In this document: one piece after another, positions 1-5,744 of the stretch
How the letters are laid out: each line of letters begins with the position of its first letter
Numbering within the stretch: the first letter of the stretch is position 1
Assembly: GCA_025352765.1 (NCBI GenBank)
Contig: JANXSI010000207.1
Location: forward strand, 1-5,744
Source: Devosia sp.
GTDB taxonomy: Bacteria; Pseudomonadota; Alphaproteobacteria; Rhizobiales; Devosiaceae
Reading direction: 5' to 3'
Length of the DNA stretch: 5,744 bases
Made by a program: the position numbers and the translations under genes
Notes under the pieces: generated by a model
What the model saw: only the letters and a program-made list of their open reading frames with translations
What the model was told of the DNA's origin: nothing
Database searches by the model: none

Positions 1-216
1 ATCGACCAGGTGATCTACGTCACCCGCGACACCCACAAGAAGATCGTTCTGGGCGCCGGCGGCCAGACCATCAAGTCGATCGGCGCCGACAGCCGCAAGG
101 AGCTGATGGAGATCTTCGAAACCAAGGTACACCTCTTCCTGTTCGTGAAAGTGCGCGAGAAGTGGGCCGACGACCCGGAGCGCTATCGCGAAATGGGGCT
201 GGAGTGGACCAAGTAG
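1..216 (+). CDS. era: GTPase Era, C-terminal KH domain (5' truncated by window edge)
   Basis: This is the last 71 codons of Era, an essential Ras-like GTPase that binds the 3' end of 16S rRNA and helps mature the 30S subunit at the inner face of the membrane. Only the C-terminal KH RNA-binding domain is visible. It carries a KH GxxG loop (GAGG, visible residues 18-21) followed by the IKSIGADSRKEL helix. The VHLFLFVKVREKWADDPER tail matches the usual Era ending, including the near-invariant W-A-D-D. The reading frame is open from base 1, so the start and the GTPase domain lie upstream of the window. The stop is 24 bp before recO, which fits the common rnc-era-recO operon. Seen: the KH domain and tail. 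Known: the family role. The identification is secure despite truncation. Confidence 0.95.
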   Translation: MDQVIYVTRDTHKKIVLGAGGQTIKSIGADSRKELMEIFETKVHLFLFVKVREKWADDPERYREMGLEWTK

Positions 217-240
217 CCGTCATGCCGAGCAAGTCGAAGC

Positions 241-981
241 ATGCAGTGGAGCGGTGAAGGCCTGATCATCGGCGTGCGGCGGCACGGCGAGACCAGCGTC
301 ATCGCCGAGGTCATGGTGGCCACCAAGGGCCGCACTCTCGGCCTGATCCGCGGCGGTCGCTCGAGCAAGCTCGCCGCGACGCTGCAGCCCGGCAACACCG
401 TGCAGGTCGTCTGGCGGGCCCGGCTCGAGGAGCATCTGGGCAGCTTCGTCGTCGAGCTCATCGATGCGCGCGCTGCCGACCTCATCGCCGACCGCACCCG
501 TCTCTATGCCAGCCAGCTCGTCTGCGAACTGCTACGCCTGCTGCCCGAACGCGATCCGCACGACCGGCTGCTTGGCATGGCCGTCGATCTGCTCGACGAT
601 GGGAAAACCGCGCTGGACCTCGGCGCGGAACTCGCCCGCTTCGAGCTGACGCTGCTCGACGAACTCGGCTTCGGCCTCGACCTCTCGGCCTGCGCGGTCA
701 CCGGCACCACCCTCGATCTTACTCACGTCTCGCCGAAGACCGGCCGCGCCGTCAGCCGCGAGCCGGCAAAGCCCTATTGCGACCGGCTGCTACGCCTGCC
801 GCAGTTCCTGATCTCGAATGCTGACCCGACGCCGCCCGACATCGCCGACGCGTTCCGGCTGACCGGCCACTTCCTCGACATGCACGTCTGGAGCGCCCGC
901 CAGCTCGAGCCGCCGGCCATCCGCGACAGCCTGATCGAGGCGCTGACGGATGCGGGTTATGCGCCGGAGTGGCGCGACTAG
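241..981 (+). CDS. recO: DNA repair protein RecO
   Basis: RecO is the recombination mediator of the RecFOR pathway. It anneals ssDNA and works with RecR to load RecA onto SSB-coated gaps. The protein has 246 residues, close to the 242 of E. coli RecO. An N-terminal OB-fold occupies about residues 1-80 (MQWSGEGLIIGVRRHGETS, then a basic GGRSSK loop at 38-43). A helical domain follows, with the family signature RFELTLLDELGFGLDLSACAVTG at about 133-155. Only isolated cysteines occur in the central region (C151, C180), so the four-cysteine zinc finger seen in some RecO proteins is absent, as I expect for alphaproteobacteria. The ATG at 241 is chosen because M-Q-W is the typical start of alphaproteobacterial RecO; the Shine-Dalgarno sequence before it is weak (CGAAG). 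It lies 24 bp after era and is probably cotranscribed with it. Confidence 0.95.
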   Translation: MQWSGEGLIIGVRRHGETSVIAEVMVATKGRTLGLIRGGRSSKLAATLQPGNTVQVVWRARLEEHLGSFVVELIDARAADLIADRTRLYASQLVCELLRLLPERDPHDRLLGMAVDLLDDGKTALDLGAELARFELTLLDELGFGLDLSACAVTGTTLDLTHVSPKTGRAVSREPAKPYCDRLLRLPQFLISNADPTPPDIADAFRLTGHFLDMHVWSARQLEPPAIRDSLIEALTDAGYAPEWRD

Positions 982-1000
982 CACGACAAGTTCTGTGATC

Positions 1001-1046
1001 GCCTTCTCCCCCTGTGGGAGAAGGTGCCCGAAGGGCAGATGAGGGG
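1001..1046. repeat. REP-like double-hairpin element after recO
   Basis: A perfect 9-bp inverted repeat (CCTTCTCCC at 1002-1010, GGGAGAAGG at 1016-1024, 5-nt loop) is followed directly by a small hairpin GCCC-GAA-GGGC (1026-1036) and then GATGAGGGG. This layout resembles short intergenic palindromic elements that I recall being scattered through Hyphomicrobiales genomes, often with the same TGGGAGAAGGTGCCCGAAGGG core. It begins about 20 bp after the recO stop, so it may also terminate or stabilise the era-recO transcript, although no T-tract follows. The hairpins are seen directly. Dispersed copy number elsewhere in the genome is inferred from memory and cannot be tested here. Confidence 0.6.
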
Positions 1047-1066
1047 CTTCGCGCCGTGCCGCAGGC

Positions 1067-1091
1067 AAAATCGCTCCAGTGGAGCGATTTT
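1067..1091. terminator. Perfect 11-bp hairpin, possible bidirectional intrinsic terminator or repeat
   Basis: AAAATCGCTCC (1067-1077) and GGAGCGATTTT (1081-1091) are perfect inverted repeats around a 3-nt AGT loop. The stem has a GC-rich top and an A4/T4 base, so each strand ends in a short T-run. That is the shape of a weak bidirectional rho-independent terminator. It sits 85 bp after the recO stop and well before parC, where it could separate the two transcripts. The T-run is only four bases and is interrupted by AGG, so termination would be inefficient. It could instead be another copy of a dispersed palindromic repeat like its neighbour at 1001-1046. Confidence 0.5.
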
Positions 1092-1190
1092 AGGCAAGAA
1101 GGCCATGAGAGCTATGCTCGAATGGCGGGGCAAAGCGACGTCATGCCCACCGCCACACCCCAACCGTTTCGGCCTCCGCGCGCCAATCTC

Positions 1191-1200
1191 GACTATAGTC
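1191..1200 (+). promoter_or_regulatory. Possible parC promoter -10 region within a palindrome
   Basis: GACTATAGTC is a perfect 10-bp palindrome containing TATAGT (1194-1199), an acceptable -10 hexamer in a very GC-rich spacer. It lies about 30 bp before the parC ATG. No convincing -35 is seen at 16-18 bp upstream; the best match, around GTTTCG (1166-1171), is too far away. Transcription from here would begin near 1206, giving a very short leader. The call rests on the AT-rich hexamer and position only. Confidence 0.25.
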
Positions 1201-1228
1201 CGGACATGATTCGTTCCTGGACTTGCCG

Positions 1229-3481
1229 ATGACCGCCGACGCCGAAATCCTGCCGCCTGATGACAACCGATCCATCGTCGATCTGCGTCGGGCGCTCGAG
1301 GAGCGCTACCTCTCCTATGCGCTGTCGACCATCACCCAGCGCGCCCTTCCGGACGTCCGCGACGGGCTGAAGCCGGTCCATCGCCGCATCCTTCACGTCA
1401 TGCGGCTGCTCCGGCTCGATCCGGCTGAGGCCTACAAGAAATCGGCAAAAGTCGTCGGCGACGTCATCGGCGGATTCCACCCGCATGGCGACCAGTCGAT
1501 CTACGACGCGCTGGTCCGGCTCGCGCAGGATTTTTCCATGCGCTACCCGCTGGTCGACGGGCAGGGCAATTTCGGCAACATCGATGGTGATAACGCCGCC
1601 GCCTATCGCTACACCGAAGCCAAGATGACCGACATCGCCATGCGGCTGATGGAGGGCATGGCCGAGAACGCCGTCGACTTCAAACCGACCTATGACGGTT
1701 CCGATAAGGAGCCGGTGGTACTGCCGGCGAACTTCCCCAACCTCCTCGCCAACGGCTCGACCGGTATCGCCGTCGGCATGGCGACGTCGATCCCGCCGCA
1801 CAACGTCGCCGAGCTGTGCGAGGCGGCGCTGGCGCTGATCGCCAAGCCCGAGACCACCGTCGAAGAGCTGATCCATCACGTGCCCGGTCCGGATTTCCCG
1901 ACCGGCGGCGTGCTCGTTGAATCGCGGGCGTCGATCCTTGAATCCTACAGGACCGGACGCGGCTCGTTCCGGTTGCGGGCGCGCTGGCATCGCGAAGACA
2001 AGGGACGCGGCGTCTACCAGATCGTCGTCACGGAAATCCCGTACGGCGTACAGAAGAGCAAGCTTGTCGAAAAGGCGGCCGAACTGCTGCTCAGCAAGCG
2101 TCTGACGCTGCTCAAGGACATCCGCGACGAAAGCTCCGACGACATCCGTCTGGTGCTCGAGCCGCGTGCCGGGACGGTCGATCCGATCATCCTCATGGAG
2201 CAGATGTTCAAGCTGACCGACCTCGAGCAGCGCTTCCCGCTCAACATGAACGTGCTCGACCACGGCACCGTGCCGAAGGTGATGAGCCTGAAGGACGTGC
2301 TCAGGGCCTGGCTCGAGCATCGCAAGGACGTACTGGTCCGCCGCACCCAGCACCGGCTCGATCAGATCGTGCACCGCCTCGAGGTGCTCGATGGCTACAT
2401 CATCGCCTTCCTCAATCTCGATGAGGTGATCCGCATCATCCGCGAGGAAGACGACGCCAAGGCCTCGCTGATCGCCACGTTCAGCCTCAGCGACGTGCAG
2501 GCGGAAGCCATTCTCAACATGCGCCTGCGCTCGCTGCGCAAGCTCGAAGAGATGGAACTGCGCACCGAGCACAAGACGCTGACCGACGAGCACGCCCACC
2601 TGACCAGCCTCCTCGGCTCGGACAAGAAGCAATGGGGCGAGATCACCAAGCAGATCGCCGAGCTCAAGAAGGCCTATGGCAAGGACACCCCGCTCGGTCG
2701 GCGCAAGACCGAATTCGCCGAAGCCCCCAATGCCGAACTGGCCGAGGAAGCCGAGTCCGCCTTCATCGAGAAGGAGCCCATTACCGTGATCCTGTCCGAG
2801 AAGGGCTGGATCCGGGCGCTCAAGGGCCACACCCCCGAAATCGACGAAAAGGGTTTCAAGGCCGGTGATCGCCTGAAGCTCGCAATCTACGCCGAAACCA
2901 CCGACAAGCTGCTGGTGCTCTCGACCGGCGGCAAGGTCTTCACCATCACGCCCGATCGCTTGCCCGGCGGCCGCGGGCAGGGGGAACCGCTCCGTCTCAT
3001 GGTCGATATGGAAGAAGGCCAGGACTTCGTCGATCTGTTCGTTTTCAGGCCGGGCGCTAAGCGGCTGATCGCGTCCAACGTCGGTAACGGTTTCCTCGTG
3101 CCTGAGGACGAGTTGATTGCTAACACCCGGAAGGGCAAGCATGTGCTCAACGTGGCGGGAACTGAGGAAGCCAAGCTGATCGTGCCGGCGCTCGGCGACA
3201 CCGTCTCGGTGATCGGAGATAACCGCAAGATGGTCATCTTCCCGGCTGCCGAACTGCCCGTGATGGCCCGCGGCAAGGGGGTTCGGCTGCAGAAGTACAA
3301 GGATGGCGGCTTGTCGGACGTCAGCGTCTTCGCCGCCTCCGAGGGACTGAGCTGGGTCGACACCTCCGGGCGTACCTTCACCAAGTCGATGTCGGAACTG
3401 CGCGACTGGGTCGGCGAGCGTGCCCAGGCCGGCCGTCAACCGCCGGCAGGCTTCCCACGGAACAACAAGTTCGGGCGCTGA
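1229..3481 (+). CDS. parC: DNA topoisomerase IV subunit A
   Basis: ParC is the DNA-cleaving subunit of topoisomerase IV, which pairs with ParE to unlink daughter chromosomes. The protein has 750 residues from this ATG (E. coli ParC: 752). The breakage-reunion domain runs to about residue 500: ERYLSYALSTI and ALPDVRDGLKPVHRRIL near the N-terminus, HPHGDQSIYD in the quinolone-pocket helix, the catalytic tyrosine Y128 in AAYRYTEAKM, then ANGSTGIAVGMAT (174-186). A charged helical stretch follows (KLEEMELRTEHKTL). The beta-pinwheel domain starts near residue 518 (ITVILSEKGWIRALKGH) and lacks an evident GyrA box (QRRGGKG), which supports ParC over GyrA. At the E. coli S80 position there is Gln (Q89); the E84 position is Asp (D93). 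A TTG at 1223 would add two residues; ATG is preferred, and neither has a strong Shine-Dalgarno. The stop shares its last base with the next gene. Confidence 0.96.
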   Translation: MTADAEILPPDDNRSIVDLRRALEERYLSYALSTITQRALPDVRDGLKPVHRRILHVMRLLRLDPAEAYKKSAKVVGDVIGGFHPHGDQSIYDALVRLAQDFSMRYPLVDGQGNFGNIDGDNAAAYRYTEAKMTDIAMRLMEGMAENAVDFKPTYDGSDKEPVVLPANFPNLLANGSTGIAVGMATSIPPHNVAELCEAALALIAKPETTVEELIHHVPGPDFPTGGVLVESRASILESYRTGRGSFRLRARWHREDKGRGVYQIVVTEIPYGVQKSKLVEKAAELLLSKRLTLLKDIRDESSDDIRLVLEPRAGTVDPIILMEQMFKLTDLEQRFPLNMNVLDHGTVPKVMSLKDVLRAWLEHRKDVLVRRTQHRLDQIVHRLEVLDGYIIAFLNLDEVIRIIREEDDAKASLIATFSLSDVQAEAILNMRLRSLRKLEEMELRTEHKTLTDEHAHLTSLLGSDKKQWGEITKQIAELKKAYGKDTPLGRRKTEFAEAPNAELAEEAESAFIEKEPITVILSEKGWIRALKGHTPEIDEKGFKAGDRLKLAIYAETTDKLLVLSTGGKVFTITPDRLPGGRGQGEPLRLMVDMEEGQDFVDLFVFRPGAKRLIASNVGNGFLVPEDELIANTRKGKHVLNVAGTEEAKLIVPALGDTVSVIGDNRKMVIFPAAELPVMARGKGVRLQKYKDGGLSDVSVFAASEGLSWVDTSGRTFTKSMSELRDWVGERAQAGRQPPAGFPRNNKFGR

Positions 3482-4416
3482 TGATCGCGTCCGAGATGAC
3501 CGACTGCGTAGTCTTTGTCACCCACATCTGGTCGCCGCGCATCGCTCGTCACTTCGAGCGGCTGCGAAGGGAGGCGGGGACGGTGCTGCCGGTGTTCCTG
3601 GCGTTCCACCAGACGGACAAGTCCATAGATCCGCCCGAAGGCATGTCGCCTGACATCGTGGTGCGCAACGAGGACGCCGCCGCTGTCACTCCCCACCGGT
3701 TCCGGGATCACGTCGCGAGGGGACCGCTGGCGACCTCCGGTTATGTAGATATCGTCTGGATCACCATTCTGCTCGATCGCCGATTAGGCGCGTTCGAGCG
3801 ACTGTGGCTGATCGAATACGATGTCGACTTCAGCGGCGACTGGGCGGGCCTCTTCGGCCCCCTCGCTGGCCGCGACGGCGACCTGCTGGCTGCGTATGTG
3901 CGCACCAAGAGTCAGCACCCGCACTGGCCGCACTGGCCATCCTTGTCGCAGCCCTCGACAGGCCCGGTCGACCCCACGGCGGCTTTCATGCCCATCAGCC
4001 GATACTCGCGCAAATTGCTCGAAACCGCGCGTCAGGTTCTGGCTGTCCCGGGTTGGCAGGGACACCTCGAGGCGGTCCTTCCGTCCCTTGCCATCGCCCA
4101 CGGCTTTACCGTTGCTGACATCAATGAGGGCGGTGTAGGCGGGCCGCGCCTGCGTCTGGGGCACTACTACACGGCTCACTTCGCGAATTCCGAAACCATC
4201 ATCAGCACCCATAGCGCCCGCCCGCGTGGCTTTTCCTACTTCGTGGATCGGCCTTGGCTATTTCGTCGACCGAACACGATCTATCACCCGATCAAGACCG
4301 AGCTCGCACCGGGGGAGGTGGCAATGATCAGAGCGCACCTCTGGCGCCAGCGCCTCCGGCAGGCATTGCCGCCTTTCGTCGCTGCGTTCATCCGCTGGAT
4401 GCGACGGAGAAGCTGA
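3481..4416 (+). CDS. Uncharacterised protein with glycosyltransferase-like EYDVDF motif
   Basis: I cannot name this 311-residue protein with confidence. It opens with a hydrophobic strand (CVVFVTHIWSP, 9-19) and a second strand VLPVFLAFH (35-43). The most distinctive motif is LWLIEYDVDFSGDW (108-121), a strand ending in an acidic D-x-D, as in the nucleotide-sugar and metal-binding site of GT-A glycosyltransferases. GWQGHLEAVLPSLAIAHGF (191-209) and YHPIK (268-272) are also of a kind I associate with glycosyltransferase-like hypothetical families, possibly DUF3405-like. The basic, amphipathic C-terminus (RWMRRRS) could contact membrane; there is no signal peptide. The ATG overlaps the parC TGA by one base, suggesting translational coupling; ATG at 3496 is an alternative start. 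It uses rare TTA (codon 102), CTA (260) and ATA (49) codons, unlike parC. The reading frame is well supported; the enzymatic role is inference. Confidence 0.8.
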   Translation: MIASEMTDCVVFVTHIWSPRIARHFERLRREAGTVLPVFLAFHQTDKSIDPPEGMSPDIVVRNEDAAAVTPHRFRDHVARGPLATSGYVDIVWITILLDRRLGAFERLWLIEYDVDFSGDWAGLFGPLAGRDGDLLAAYVRTKSQHPHWPHWPSLSQPSTGPVDPTAAFMPISRYSRKLLETARQVLAVPGWQGHLEAVLPSLAIAHGFTVADINEGGVGGPRLRLGHYYTAHFANSETIISTHSARPRGFSYFVDRPWLFRRPNTIYHPIKTELAPGEVAMIRAHLWRQRLRQALPPFVAAFIRWMRRRS

Positions 4417-5377
4417 AGATCACCGGCAGATGGTCGCTGCCCGTCTGCGGCCCGCGGTAGAGATCATGCACGATGATGCCGCGGCCGAAGACCTGGTCGA
4501 GCGGCAGGAACGGGATGGTCTGCAGTAGTCCTTCGGGCAGCAGGAACAACTCTGGGTAGGTGATCAAATTGCGCGTTTCGCGAGTCAGGCCCGATTTCGC
4601 CTCGAAGCGCTTGAGGGCGTAGGACCACGGCGTCGAGTTGAAGTCGCCGACCACGATCAACGGGCCGCGGACGGCCTTCGCCGCCTCTTCAGCGGCTTCG
4701 AACTCTTGGCGCTGCCGCTCGATCGGGTAGGGCCAGTCCATATGCGTCGTCATCAGCGAAAAATGCGTGCCGTCGCGCAGCGTGAATCCGGCGATGATGT
4801 GGGCCGTCCGCTGCAGGCCATAGGCGTCTTTCGGGCAGTCCACCGCGCTCATCTCCTGGTCGAACGGGAACTTCGAATAGAGGCCCAGATTGGCCCGCTT
4901 TCCGCCCTGGCAGCGCACCGAATAGGGGTAGGTCGGCTTCAGCAGCGCATCGAGCTCGGACTGCTCGGGAAAATACTCCTGCAGCGCGACGATGTCCGGG
5001 TCCTGCTCGGCGATGACCCCGGCCACCCGTTTCATGTCGTAGTTGAGACCGAACAGATTGTGCGTCATCACCCGGATGATCGTCGTCTCGGGACCCGGCG
5101 GCGGCCGCGGCGCGAGGCTCGACGACCATTCGGGCCCGAACGTCCATGCCGACGACACGAACGCGACGGCCGCCACCATTTTCCAAACCGTCGGCAACCC
5201 GAGCAGCCGGCCTGCAATCGCCGCGATCAGCGTGCCGAAGAACAAGAGCAACTGCAGGTGATTGAACAGGTCGAGTATCGGCACCACCGATCCGAACATG
5301 GCAAGGATCGCCGGCGGTGCCGTTGCAAGGATCAGGAGCCTGCTCAGCAGGCGCGAAACGACGAGAAGCAGACCCAA
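4388..5377 (-). CDS. Membrane-anchored endonuclease/exonuclease/phosphatase family protein
   Basis: This 329-residue protein has an N-terminal membrane region of roughly three hydrophobic segments (about 3-25, 31-58 and 63-80). A Pro-rich linker (APRPPPGPE, 89-97) follows, then a C-terminal EEP domain (DNase I/ExoIII/sphingomyelinase superfamily) from about residue 100. All superfamily motifs are present in order: MTHNL (N107), ALQEY (metal ligand E134), TTHMDWP (catalytic H212), GDFNSTP (D245, N247), LPLDQVF (D294) and GSDHLPV (D315, H316). It is therefore likely an active metal-dependent phosphoesterase. The domain probably faces the periplasm, but its substrate (nucleic acid, phospholipid or inositol phosphate) cannot be told from sequence. 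The start is TTG at 5377, with GAGGG 4 nt upstream overlapping the bpt stop; ATG at codon 27 is an alternative that would lose the first membrane segment. It follows bpt by 7 bp, so the two are probably cotranscribed. Confidence 0.88.
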   Translation of the reverse strand: MGLLLVVSRLLSRLLILATAPPAILAMFGSVVPILDLFNHLQLLLFFGTLIAAIAGRLLGLPTVWKMVAAVAFVSSAWTFGPEWSSSLAPRPPPGPETTIIRVMTHNLFGLNYDMKRVAGVIAEQDPDIVALQEYFPEQSELDALLKPTYPYSVRCQGGKRANLGLYSKFPFDQEMSAVDCPKDAYGLQRTAHIIAGFTLRDGTHFSLMTTHMDWPYPIERQRQEFEAAEEAAKAVRGPLIVVGDFNSTPWSYALKRFEAKSGLTRETRNLITYPELFLLPEGLLQTIPFLPLDQVFGRGIIVHDLYRGPQTGSDHLPVIFSFSVASSG

Positions 5378-5381
5378 TCCG

Positions 5382-5386
5382 CCCTC
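5382..5386 (-). promoter_or_regulatory. Shine-Dalgarno for the EEP gene, overlapping the bpt stop
   Basis: On the - strand the sequence reads TGAGGGCGGATTG: the bpt TGA provides the first bases of GAGGG, and the TTG start of the EEP gene lies 4 nt beyond it. This purine-rich site is the main argument for accepting the TTG start over the internal ATG at codon 27. It also implies that a ribosome ending bpt translation could re-initiate on the EEP gene. The spacing is slightly short. Confidence 0.5.
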
Positions 5387-5744
5387 AGTCTAGCCGGCGC
5401 CATCCCAGAGGGCCGCGCTGCACCTCCAGGGGACGGTAGTGGCCCTTGTAGGCCATCTTCGGGGAGTCCTCGACCCAGTATCCCAGATACACGTAGTTGA
5501 GGCCGGCCAGCCGCACCTGCCGCACATGGTCGAGGATCAGCAGATTCCCCAATCCGCGCTTGGAGAGGTCGGGGTCAAAGAACGAATAGACCATCGAAAG
5601 GCCATCTGGCATCACGTCCGTCAGCGCCACCGCGATCAGCGGTTTTTCCGGGTGCGAGCCAAGCCGGTACTCAACCAGTACGGTCTGCACCGGCGTGTCT
5701 TCGACCATGTATTCATAGTCGACAAAGCTCATCGCCGTCATGCC
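5385..5744 (-). CDS. bpt: Aspartate/glutamate leucyltransferase Bpt, C-terminal half (truncated by window edge)
   Basis: This is the last 119 codons of Bpt, formerly annotated as bacterial arginyltransferase (ATE family). Bpt transfers leucine from Leu-tRNA to proteins with N-terminal Asp or Glu, creating an N-degron recognised by ClpS and degraded by ClpAP in the cytoplasm. Visible motifs are SFVDYEYMVEDTPV, the GLSMVYSFFDPDLSKRGLGNLLILDHVRQ segment of the GNAT-like fold, and YVYLGYWVEDSPKMAYKGHYRPLEV near the C-terminus, all strongly characteristic of the family. Full-length proteins are about 235-250 residues, so roughly half is present. The frame is open at the right edge, so the ATG at 5741 is internal. 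The N-terminal cysteine cluster is outside the window. It leads a - strand unit with the EEP gene. Leu rather than Arg specificity is assigned by family and cannot be proven here. Confidence 0.93.
   Translation of the reverse strand, partial: GMTAMSFVDYEYMVEDTPVQTVLVEYRLGSHPEKPLIAVALTDVMPDGLSMVYSFFDPDLSKRGLGNLLILDHVRQVRLAGLNYVYLGYWVEDSPKMAYKGHYRPLEVQRGPLGWRRLD

Noticed and set aside
982..1228. Search for a tRNA, small RNA or CRISPR repeat in the only sizeable spacer
   Set aside because: No cloverleaf, CCA end or regularly spaced direct repeats were seen. The only structures are the two hairpin elements and the weak promoter-like palindrome.
1014..1232. Short + strand frames in the recO-parC spacer
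   Set aside because: They read through both hairpin elements and give Arg/Pro-rich products without a ribosome binding site. Only the last 8 codons from ATG 1206 were kept, as a speculative leader.
1193..3439. A 748-codon antisense open reading frame covering almost all of parC
   Set aside because: Its codons are exact reverse complements of the parC codons, so a stop would appear only where parC uses TTA, CTA or TCA. Those codons are rare in a genome of this GC content. The translated product has no recognisable motifs, and parC itself is fully conserved.
3784..4212. Several 100-140-codon frames inside the unknown gene, on both strands
   Set aside because: They are low-complexity Arg/Pro/Ala-rich shadows with no start signals. 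The 3481-4416 frame has a coherent protein-like pattern and a coupled start.
4423..4450. Imperfect hairpin (CCGGCAGATG with CGTCTGCGG) just after the unknown gene, considered as its terminator
   Set aside because: The stem needs a bulge and a G-U pair, there is no T-run, and it lies inside the EEP coding sequence.
4706..5500. A 264-codon + strand open frame across the EEP and bpt genes
   Set aside because: It aligns codon-for-codon with the EEP gene on the other strand and is explained by the same lack of TTA, CTA and TCA. The product is Arg/Pro/Gln-rich without motifs, whereas the - strand frames carry clear EEP and Bpt signatures.

Overview
The window is about 65% GC and reads as chromosomal housekeeping DNA of an alphaproteobacterium, most likely a member of the Hyphomicrobiales (Rhizobiales). 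The basis is the era-recO-parC gene order, the alphaproteobacterial character of RecO and ParC, and a short REP-like hairpin element after recO of a type I associate with rhizobial genomes. The genus cannot be fixed from sequence alone.

Layout on the + strand: the 3' end of era (1-216), recO (241-981), an intergenic spacer with two hairpin elements (982-1228), parC (about 1229-3481), and a gene of unknown function (3481-4416) that starts on the last base of the parC stop codon. On the - strand, reading inward from the right edge: the 3' half of bpt (5744-5385), then a membrane-anchored endonuclease/exonuclease/phosphatase (EEP) family protein (5377-4388). The two transcription units converge, and their last genes overlap tail to tail by 29 bp.

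The recognised genes cover ribosome assembly (Era), recombinational repair (RecO), chromosome decatenation (ParC) and N-degron tagging (Bpt). They are neighbours by conserved synteny rather than members of one pathway. The two less certain genes are each placed directly behind a conserved gene. The 311-residue protein behind parC has features that hint at a GT-A-like glycosyltransferase. The EEP protein behind bpt has an intact-looking catalytic motif set behind roughly three membrane segments.

I see no mobile element, CRISPR array, tRNA or rRNA. Nothing here clearly amounts to an undescribed multi-gene system. The best candidates for follow-up are the unknown parC-coupled gene, the possible leader ORF in front of parC, and the hairpins between recO and parC.
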